DNA of 64,000 nt from positions 14,706,831 to 14,770,830 of the forward strand of contig JACTAT010000037.1 of NCBI GenBank assembly GCA_014526335.1. Reading direction: 5' to 3'. This document shows, in pieces, positions 49,001-61,000 of the stretch. The position numbers and the translations under genes were made by a program. Origin of the DNA: Chrysaora quinquecirrha. Its lineage: Eukaryota; Cnidaria; Scyphozoa; Semaeostomeae; Pelagiidae. Position 1 is the stretch's first letter. The number at the start of each line of letters is the position of its first letter. The notes below the pieces were generated by a model. It had not been told where the DNA came from, searched no databases, and saw only the letters and a program-made list of their open reading frames with translations.

Positions 49001-52000
49001 ATAGCTGTATATTACATTACATCTCTCTCAGCCCTTACCACTTACACTCTGTACTATCTTGATACTACCCTGTAGCGAAACATCTTTTCCACTTCTCACA
49101 TTCTACGGCCTATGCTTACCTCTTCCTTGCATTGCTGTACGTCACACCCTTCCATCCAATCACAGCTTATTCTGCCAAATTCAAATTGGAATCACCGAGA
49201 AATCACCATCCATTGCTTGCATATAGCCAAACATTGTAAAATTTAAAACTTCTATTTAGCTTTGAAGAAACCCCGAATGCCAAGGCGAAGTATTAGCAGA
49301 GTTATGGATATTTAACTGTTTCTTTTTCTGTCTCTCATCTGCCATTTTGTGTCGTTTCTCAAAATTTATTTTTTGAGAATTTCCTCTTTCCACTGAAAAC
49401 AAAATTACATTAATAAAATTAGACTGATGGTTCCATTGCGAGAAGAACAATTTTGATTTTCGTGAAACATATTGCCATAACCAATCTGCGAAAAACTGGA
49501 CTGGGAACAGCTTTATTTGAAGAATATTGTAGCCAAATTCGATTACTAATCCAAAAAATTCCATGAGTATAGATATAACTTACGGTTAATAATCTTGCAT
49601 GTGAAAGCAAAGTGAATCCAGCTTCAGTGTAATTCTCACATGAAATATGCAAATCACACAGCTTATAAATGTAGCGAATGTACATGTCAATACGGCCAAG
49701 ACTCTGATAAAATTCCTACAAAATACAAGATTAAATCCTTTCACAATAGACCTTTTCAAAGAGATTTGGGTCGAGCGGGTCATTTTTCCGCAATTCCGGT
49801 CTTTGTCCGTGGTGAGGATTCCCTTACTCAATACTGCTACCATTTTCCAGAAAATGTCGCGCCCTACCCAGATCTCTTTGAAAAGGTCTATTGGTCATAG
49901 CAAAGAAAGGACAAAATTCACGACAACAAAAAGTCAAATTGGGTCATGAGATACAAAAAAAGGGAAGAACCTGGATGGAGTAGCAAGCATGTTGTGGTAT
50001 TGAGAACCAGCCTAATTTGTGGTAAGGAATGTCGTTTGATCTACAGATCCGTAAAAGAAACGAAAACCTGCCCTCTGTGGCTCGGATGATCACACAAAAT
50101 GGCAGTCCCTTTCAACCAGGGAGGTCAAAATAATATCCCTGCTTAAAACTGAATTGGAACGTTAGATGACAACTTTAGATGTAAAAAACTTCCGGAAGTA
50201 GCTAAGGCCCTGGGTAAATGAGTATTTAACCATAATCCTACCGGGCTTTTTTTGATCTACCACAGCCGGGGGGGGGGGGTTGGTTTCCACCCCCCCTCCA
50301 TAAATTGCTGTCCAGTAGAGCTAGAGCAATCAAACTTGGCACAGGCATTGACCAATGTATTAGGAGTAATGTTGGTAAATTGGGCGTCTCCCACTTCTAT
50401 TATGACGTCATTGTGACATCATAATCAAAACATGCTATCGACGAAAAATCGACATTCCTTAATATCAATAGAAATCCGGAAATTTCTTTACATTTTGTAG
50501 CTAGTAACTATTTTCTATTACCTTGCAAAGAATCAGTCAATTCTGATAAGATTTAATGGTAAAATAGGCACTTATATGTGGTTTTGGCATGACCGCTTTC
50601 CATATAAGGCAATGTCACGTGACCCATTGTTATTATTTTGGGGATTTTTTTGTATCACATTGTAGCTTATACATATGGGCTTAAAGTAAGTCTGGTTTGC
50701 AAGCTTACATCCATTACACAACAGAACAGTTTCAAGAAAAGCTTGAGGGGGGGGTGGATTCCACCCCCCCGGTAGGATTAGGGTTAACTGAACACTTCAC
50801 GGAACACTTTACGCTATGTTAAGTGCAAAGTGGCCAAATGAACACATCATTTCTCTGAACATTTGCTGACTCTATTTCTTGAGTTATTTTGGCGCAAAAT
50901 TTGAGATTTATGATTGAAAATTAAGAAATTTTCCGCAAATTATTAACATGCGGATGTGTATATCGGATAAATATTCAAATGTTTTTTCAGTTGGGTGGCC
51001 AAATGAACTGAACATACCACTGAACAAACGTCGTTCAGCAAACACTTTTTGACTCCGATCAAACATTCACTGAACAAAGTTCTGTGACTAAACAACGTGG
51101 TCAGAGGAACTGGATTTTTCACTGAACTCCAGTTTTGTAGATGTTCAGTAGACTTATTACTTGAGTCCCAGTAATCACTCATCAGACCGAGACTAATACC
51201 AAACCGAGGTCGCTCAAAATAGGACTCATAATATTACAACATTTTTTTGGACTGGCCCGCGCCTTGAAGTTGGCGCGCATTGAAACGAGGCTGGTTCATT
51301 GCATCCTCACAGAAAAACATACGAGCCTTATTCGGCAGCCGTATTAGTACTAAATCACGCAAAAAGTTTTGAACGAATATCGAAAAAGCTGGGTTGGTGA
51401 GAGTTTTCTGCAAAACAAATAGTAAGTTGAGTTTTAAGACGAAGAAACATTGTTTTTTTTTACGGCGCTTTAGACCCAGTAGATTTAGGCCATTACAACT
51501 ACTTTCCGTTGACATCATTGTAACCATGGTAATATGAGAACGAGGCAGAAAATGTAAGTCCAGAAAGATAACCGTTCGATTATGAGTCGTAGTTTCAGCG
51601 TCCTAGCAATTATTCCAATAGCGAAATGTTTAGTTCATTTGTACATGGCAACACTCCACACTGATCTGCGAGCAGATCAATCTAGCATTATAACTTAAAT
51701 AAGTTTTAGCTTTTGACTTACGAGAAGTCGAACTGTACACGTCATTTGCTCATCCATACCACAATCATCGCTTGCAATCACAGTTCTAAATTTAAATTAA
51801 ACGTATTAGAAAGCATAATCAGACTAACACTGACCAGTAGAAAATGATTTAGAGGAATTGTCGGAGGCCCCATGCAGTTTATGCCTGTACGAAATAAGTA
51901 CGACATGCTGTCGTGTCGGATGGGGAATAGGGAGTCTCTATTTACATTATGCCGGTACGAAATGAATACGATAAGCAAGGTCACCGTTTTTGGTCTGAAA

Positions 52001-55000
52001 TCTTTTGTTTCATATTAACAAAAACAAGCAGTAATTGTTTTTGTCTAAATCATTTAGCAAAGCGGCACCAAAATGTACCGTATTCAGGCGTTTACGCTAT
52101 GCCGTTTTCAGGTGAAGCTGGTTAGCGTATCGTATTCATTTCATATCGTTTTCATCTCAAAATTGTGTCGGCATAGTGTAGACGCGTGACCAAAACGGCA
52201 TATAGTTTCGTACCGCACCGGCTTAGTGTAAACGAGGTCTGATTCATTTTAAATTCCGTACAGATAATACCTCAATATTATGAGTATGCGAATGGAAAAG
52301 ACTGCATCTATAGATCTACATCCTTTTGAACCCCGTCAACCTCGTTCCCAGGGTGTATACGAAAACTCCGCTGTCCATATTCGACCCTGGTATCGGCCTT
52401 GTCTATTCGCAATTTGATTCGCTGTTCAAACAATAGCAATCTTAAGTGACGTCACAGTTTCTTCAAAATTTCACAACCAAAATAGGCCGAAAACTATGTA
52501 AACAACATCTATAAAAACCAAAAAATGATACTACATGAGATATTGTATCTTGCCTAACAGTTACCAATGAAATTCTTTGCATTTCCTTTCTAAGAACATC
52601 TGCTTTCGGAATCTACATCTTGTTTTTATGCCTAGACCAAAATTGCCAGTATTTTGGCAGATTTTGTGGCCGGTACCAGGGCCAAAATCGATTTGACGGT
52701 TGAGATTCGAGGAAATTCGATTTGGGGCCTGGGGACGAGGTTGTAATCCTGTATGTTTTCGAATAGAAGCGGCAGATTTTATTTTTTCGGCACGTTTTTC
52801 GCAGATTCGATTCGATTCTTTTGCATTAATGTTGACACCTTTCACAAATTTATAAGTCAAATGCAAGAAAACTTGCCAAGCCTACAAATACATTATGGAT
52901 AGCTAAATGTTTTCCCTAGATTCATGCTTCTTCTATTCAAAGATGGCTTCTATGAATTTCTTCCTTAAATTATTGAAACTTCAATTCAAAGGCAAAGCTA
53001 ATTGAGGGCGACTTCTAGTGGAGAAATACAATTATTTGTGAAACTTGGTCTGTAGCTTAATTTCAGAGACTGATACAGCTGTTTATGTACAGAACCAAGT
53101 TCACAGCATCAGATAATCATTATTCAAACTACAACGACATGAATGATTTCATAGAAAGATGAAATCAAAGAGATGAGGGGTCAAAAAGCAGACTTTGGAG
53201 GTCAAATTGTTATTACGATATAAGCAATATAAGCATGGACGAGACGGTGCAACATTTTACCGGTAGTCGAGAAGTCGTTTGAGAAGTTGGCTAATGGATT
53301 TGACGCATGTTATTCCTTTATCATGCAATGATGGATCAGGACACTCTTCAAGCTTTTGCAAAATGCTATAAGAAAAACAAAGATATATAATTAATACCGA
53401 TAAGATTTGGCCTTACTGTTATTGCTTTTCCGACGACGATGTTTTGGGATTTCAGCATTGCAAAGAAAAGCTCAGTATGTTTCAAGATGTTTCCGCATTC
53501 TTCACAATACTAAAGTTAGTTAAATTGGTTCAATGTGATGGCAGCATTGTGTTGTAACAAACAAGCAGCCAAACAACTCAGCATACCAAATATACAAACA
53601 CATGAACCAACAAACAACAATAAAGCTAAATTACAAAATGAAAAATAGACACAAAACTAAACAAATGAATAAGTAAATAAAGGAATTAGTAAGAAAATAA
53701 CTGAAGAGATAAATAAGTAATAGAAAGAATTAGTAAAAAAATAACTAGGTAAATGAATAAACGAATGAATAAGAAAATTAGTTAATAGAAAAATAAATTA
53801 ACGAATCAATAAGTGAATAAATAAATAGATAAATAAATAAAGAATGAATAAGTAAAAAACTCAAGAGATAAGTAAATAAAGGACTGAATAAGTAAATAAC
53901 TAAATAAGTAAACAAATAAAGGAATGGATAAGTAAATTACTTAATAGATAAATAAATTAACGAATGAATAAGTAAATGAATAAATAGTTAATGAATAAAG
54001 AATTAATAATTTAATAACTAAATAGGTAATTAAACAACGGACTGAATAAGTAAAAAACAAAATAAATATATAACAAGTAAATAAATAAATGAATACATAA
54101 ATAAAGATGCTTACATTTTTCTGAATAGCTCTTCATACGCCTGATCACCTTTGCCATTACTAACTAATATATCAAGTTTATCAAACAGTTCGCTCTCCAC
54201 CTATAGTGAGGGAAAATTCAGAAAATAGTATTACAATACAAATTAGGCATAGAAAATAGCACATACCGATAACTTTTTTCGAAATAAACTTTTATTAGAA
54301 GATTAAAAGTTGTTTCTACACTAATTAATAATGCAGCATCTACGCAGCATCAAATTCTATACAGCATCGATATCTACCAACAGCAATCTATACAGCGTCA
54401 TCAGTGGAAGATTATGAGGAGGGGATAAGTAATTGAGGTATCTGTAGCTGTGGAAAGGCATTTGCTGGGAACCTATTCTGTGTCTGTGCCATAACAACAA
54501 AGTATGTTGTGTACGCATTCTAGAAATTCTAATTTTATGCCAAGGCTCACTAATGAAAGATATTAATCATATTGGCAAAAATTTGTGCTTATGCTTACCT
54601 TCTTAAAATTTCTCTCCTCAGCAAATTCGACTTGCATCATGTCATAGAAAATAGGTATCGTTGACTTTCTTAGTTCTAAAACAAGTGCAAAAAATGATTC
54701 TCGAGAAAAGATATTGCACAATTCATCGATTGCACAATCTATCGACTTTAACTCAAACTGAAAAATTAGATAGCCAGGAAGCCTTTCAAAACAAAATAAT
54801 ACATACCTGTTTCCGGTATTAGAGTGACTTCTAAAAATGGTCCGATCAATCCAGGAATAAAATTTATCTTCTGGGGCCCTAAAGGAACGAAAAATGTGTT
54901 AATATCAGGAGGATACCGCTAAATAGACCGTTTCACGGAAAGCAAAGCATGCTGGGAAAATGGGGGGGAATTCGAGCTTTTGAATCCACGCCGCACCCAG

Positions 55001-58000
55001 GTTTTATTATTAACTTACACCACGGACAATTAGTGGAAATGAAGTTTACCAGCTTATTTCTGTAGCAATTCCAATGTAATAAACTAAGGGACGATTTAGG
55101 GTTTGGTTAAATTCTACAAAGACGGGTTGGGTATCATAAATAATGAGGACGCGTAAAGGTCTGCACGAGAAAAGCTATGTCTAACAGGGCATGCTTCAAT
55201 ACAGTAATCAGCGAGGGGCATATCACTCCTTGAAAACGCGTACGAGATTCCTATTGAAACAAAAGGATTCTAACAAGATTCCTAAGAAAACAATAGAGGG
55301 AGTACAAGATTCCAAGGAGTGAATCGCCCCTCGGTAATCAGGCGGAGAAGGTGAGGCCGTCAATGCTATTATAATTTCTAGACTCAATGTTTAGATCAGA
55401 GCTAGCCATGGTATAGACTGGCCTGCGATGTTCTATGGGCAACATAACTCTTTCGAAGATAAACGTTTCGAAGTAAAAAAATTAGAACACACGACGATCA
55501 AGTATTTTGACAGCATGAGCAAGCACTTATTTGACCAACATCTTTTTCCATTCCAGTAAAACTCAAAGCTGGATCAAGCAGAACGGAATATTTTCATATA
55601 TTTTTAAAGGTTCGGTCTTGTAAAAACTTAGCCGACAAATATTTTCGGACATTTTAAGTTAACATCAAAAAGGAAATTACCAAGGTTTTCCCACATGACA
55701 ACAACTTCCATCCCCATAATCTGTCTCATGTCACCATACCTAAAAAAAGCATAAAAAATCAAGGCAAATGATAAGCGAACTGCGAAGTCATAAGACAGCT
55801 AAATAGTATCTATTAAACACAGAGTTAGGTAAAGGGTTAAGTTGGTTTCCAACAGGAAAAACATGACCGTGGGTTTCAAACAGTAGTGGAAAACAAGCTT
55901 TATGTATGCAAACGTTTGTCCTAGATACCATCACAGAAATATCTTTGAGAGGTAGGACTTTTCCGTTTCAAATAATACTACAGTCGAAGGGTCGAGTTGA
56001 GAAGCAGATTCGACAGGCGTTTTTTGGTAAGTTTAAAATAAATAAATAAATAGAAGTATTTTGAAGAGCTGAATTTACCGATCTAAGATATTATCTCTTT
56101 TGTTTTCCATAAATACTTCAAGCTGAAGACAAGGCTGCACCAAGAATGCAACAGCAAGTTGAAAGTAATTATTCCAAAGCTGCAAAACAAACACAAATTC
56201 GTCAACTGTAAAGCAAAAATGTATTTTTATTCAGAAAGAGGGAAGACTGACAGTACACAAGGACTAGCTTAAATGATAGAGATGGACTGAATTTTAATTT
56301 TAAATTTGAATTATGGGGATATTTTAGGGACAAATCTGCCACCAAACAATGGGCAATTTATTTGGGAACAATAATTTAGGGACAATCAGTTTGTCATTTA
56401 GGGACAATTTATGGCTAAAGATCGAGTTTGTCCCTAATAATCCTAGTTTTCCGTTATGAAAAAATTCGGTCCGAATATTGAGGGATTATTTAGGGACAAA
56501 TAAGCCATATTTACACTACATAAACTAATCCGGGCTTAACTAGCCCGGGATAGTTTAACCTGGGTTAGTTTTGATTTTAGTGTAAACGCTAATTCGGAAC
56601 AAAATTGAGTTGGTTATAACACGCTTGCGTAATAAAATCATCAAATTATATATGGCGGACGAAATGAATCATCTTTCAGGCGCACACTGTTGCTTTTAAA
56701 CACAAGTGGGCACGATCATTAAAAAACAAACTCAGGTTCGTAAATTTGCGCTTAGACTACATATTTGAAACTAACCCGGGTTTGTTTTTAAACTAACCCA
56801 CCACGAGAGGTGGATTTTTTTTAACCCGGGGCGAACCCAGGTTAGTTGCATTTACACTACGGAAAACTAACCCGGGTTAACTTAACCCAGGGCGAGCCCG
56901 GGTTAGTCTGTGAAGAGTAAATAGGGCTTTTGATATTTAGGGACAAAAAATCTTCTTCTAGAGAAATTATGGATAATATTTTTCACTGTGTATTTTGGAC
57001 AAGCAGAATTCTCATAAAAATATATACCTGGTAGTTGAAGTCATTGCCAATCAAGAACTCATCGACGAATGCCTTTGAAAGGTACTGTATTGCCGTTAGT
57101 ATAAGGCTGTGTGAAAGAAAAATGCTTATAAATTGTTTTGTCTTTCTGGACGGGAAACACTTGAATTTCAAATGAAAAGTACAACACCATTGCCACAAAA
57201 GCCATGCTCCCTCAGAGATAGATAATGAAAACATAGGTTCTCAAGCATAGAGTTAGGCTGTGGCCAAACGATCAAACATTTGATATTTTCTTGTCAGGCA
57301 AAATGTTTGACTGCTTGGCCACGTCCAAAACACTGCTCGTCCGACATTTTACTCGCGTCACGCGAATTTATTTTGAACTTTTTCGAAAACATCACGTCAC
57401 AAATTTTGCTTATTTTCACTTGTCAAGCAATGTTTGATTGTTTGGCCCTTTTTAACATTGCTTGTCAAACTTGCCAAAATTTCTTTTGCTTTTGACCGGC
57501 TGCAACATACATATAATTACTAAGGCCCTGGCCAAACGATCAAACATTGTTGGTCAAACATTTTGAGTTTGCTGTACAACGAATGTTTGACAGTTTGGCC
57601 ACGTCCCAAAACATTGTTATCCATATTTTGGAATAACGAAGTCATTGCTAATGCACAAGCACAAACGCCTTATTGCTAAGAAAGTTGCTAGGTGCCGAAA
57701 TATTGCAAGTTGTTGATGTTTGAGAATAACAACGAAATGTTTAACAAGCAATGTTGGAAAGGCAGCCAAACGACCAAACACTGCTTGACAAGCAAAAGTA
57801 AGAAAATTTGTGACGCGATATTTTTTCAGGGACGAGTAATGTTTTTGAACTTGGCCAAACGGTCAAACATTTTGCTTCACAAGCAAATTGCAAATGTCTG
57901 ACAAACAATGTTTGATCGTTTGGCCAGGGCCTAATGCCCAAAATAGATGATATAAAAATATGTCCTCAAAGTGCAGAAAGATGAAAATGAAGAAAAAACG

Positions 58001-61000
58001 TACTTATTCGACAGAATCCTAAGCACAAACCAGTCCGAAGGGAACACTTCTTGTGAGAGCAGATTTTTGAAAGCGACTATAAACTTCATCAAGAAATCCT
58101 AAGATGAAAAATAAATTTAGTAACTGATATCCAACCCCCCCTTTTTTTACAAGAAATCGATTTATAAGAAACCTAGATCTAGATGCTCATAAAATCTAAG
58201 AAACTGATAGAGCTACATAAAAAAATTAAGAATCCTGTGACATTCAAATTCTTTTTCTAATTGGAGAATTATGACGAAACAACTCATTTTCAAAATTTTG
58301 CTAACATTTTTTACTTATAAAGTTCTTTAAATTTTTCGGCTTTCTACATGTAGGTTCCTTATAAAGTGGTTCTTTACAAAAACGCGTGTATCGAACATAC
58401 TGAGCATTATTTGTATAATAAAAGGAAAAAAGAACTATAGCCGTTGTGAAAAGAATTTTATCCAGCTTGATCATACCTTGAGATTTCTCTTGTCGTCATA
58501 AGACTGTAATAAGTAACTATAATGGTAATCTTCCATTAGTCTTAGTAAGCCAATCAAACAGGATACAGTCAATCCCTGTTGGAAGACAACAATTTGTGAC
58601 ATTGATATTTATCATTTATAGTTGCTCTAATATAGTTACTTCGAGTCATTTCAAAAGGATCAATTCAGAAAAACATATAGTCCGCAACACGTCAAAAAGC
58701 TTTTCAATAAACGCAAAGGTAAGTCTAATGTTGAGAATGAGAATGCTTACAGTGAGTGTTCCCTTTCGATCAATAGTAAGGTAGATATTGAGAAGAATAA
58801 ACAACAAAGACTGTGCCAATAAACTGATGTCTTCTTTCACGTTTTCCTGTAAAAGAAGAAAATTTTAAATCTGAAAATGCTGAATAACAACATACAGAAT
58901 TAAGTTACTCGAGAAAGTTTCAGCGTCTGCGTTTGGGTACCAAGAAGTAGTCAGTCGACTTGCTCATGTTCTTATCTGCAGTGAAAGCATGGCTTATACC
59001 CACCAGAGCAGGAAAATTTACTAATATTACAAGCCAAATTCACAAGCTTCTCATGTGAAGAACAAATGTTCTTTGGTATTGGCCGATGATAAGGATTTCG
59101 AAGTCTTTGTTGTATAGCTTAGAAGGCCAGAAATGGTTTATCCAACACAACCATATGATAGGTGTAATCACAGGAGGCCCAATCTCACAAATATCATGAG
59201 TGATATAACCTTACTTGTGTTGTTTTCTGCCTAAAACGTCCTATTTTCGAAATAGATATTTGGTTGTTGTTAGGCAGAAAACAACACAAGTAAGGTTATA
59301 TCACTCATGATATTTATGCGATTGGGCCTCCTGTGGTGTAATTAAAACATTAGGGAGAGTAACTGTCAATCATACGAAATCTACTCAACAACAGGTCATA
59401 CCCTTTCTGCCTTCTGTAAAGCCGTTATGACATCGCCAAGTATTTCTAAACATAAAGCCAGTTCTTGTTTCGTATTCATGTAATACTGCAAATGTTCGAT
59501 CAATGTTGGAAGAAATATTGCTCGAGCGCCTGCAAGAAACATGAATCACAGGTATACTTCTGAACTTATCTGCAAGTGTCTGGCAATGCTACACTGAGAG
59601 TATGAAATCTATAGCTAAAACACTACAAACAGAAGTAATGAACAAGATAGAATAGTCATATCACCTTGATCTTTGAAAAAGTTACTGCAGGCAATGTTAT
59701 GAATACATTTTAGCTTTGCAATACGAAGATTTGAAGAAGAAGAGCCAACAACTTTTGGAATACAGTTGATGAGATCTGACACAATAGGGCTACAAGGCAA
59801 AAACAGGCAAAATAGGCTTTTTGTGGAGCTATGTACCGCAACTACTAGTAACCAATCCCCGAATTTAGTTGTGTTGCTCGTGTATTTTATTGGAATCAGA
59901 AGCCATGTGCTCGTGAAAAACTTGACTCTTATCTATCTGGTGACGCAGTTTATAAGAAACCTAGATCTAGACATTCATCATAAGAATTAATAAACTTATA
60001 GAGCTCCATCAAAATAATTAATAAACCTGTAGTATTCAAACTGGGTTTCTAACTGGAGAATAATCTCAAAACTACACATTTAGAACACACATTTTCCGAA
60101 ATTTCGAATCTTTCACCTCTCTTGCATTTGTCTTGTTTGTAGATGTTTGCAAAATGACATATTGTGTGGTGAACTTCAATTTTTCGTAAAAATAAAAAGA
60201 TTTTAAACCAGTGCTGTAGATGTCAAGAGCATCAAAAGAATACTGTATTCTAAAAATCGCATACCCTAATTCTTTATATGAGAATACTTTGGAAAGCTCA
60301 TCCACCGTGGAAGGAAATTGGTCCAAGGCATTCACCTAAAGGAAAATTTTTGTACAATGAGAAATAAAACTCAGTAATAAGCACACTGAAGCACTGAGAT
60401 TTGCTCCACAAGATCAAATGATGTTTGACACGCTTAAGGAATAGTCTTAAGTTGTACAGAACTTCAGAATTACGAGAAATAGCGGAAATATCTTTGGACT
60501 TCATTTAAAGCTTCCTCTGTCTGATACTCCTCAGAGTATAAACGTCAGAAACAGACCGAAACTATTGACTAAGGCGGAATTCAACCTCGTCCCCAGGCCC
60601 TAAATCGAATTTCCTCGAATCTCAACCGTCAAATCGATCTTGGCCCTGGTACCGGCCACAAAATCTGCCAAAATACTGGCAATTTTGGCCTAGGCATAAA
60701 AACAAGATGTAGATTCCGAAAGTAGATGTTCTTAGAAAGGAAATGCAAAGAATTTCATTGATAACTGTAAGGCAAGATACAATATCTCATGTAGCATCAT
60801 TTTTTGGTTTTTATAGATGTTTTTTTACATAGTTTTAGGCCTATTTTGGTGTGAATTTTGAAGAAACTGTGACGCCACCTACGATTTCTATTGTTTGAAC
60901 AGCCAATCAAATTGCAAATAGACAAGGCCGATACCAGGGTTGAATATGGACAGCGGAGTTTCACGTAGAGGCCTATTCACCCTGGGGACGAGGTTGGGCG

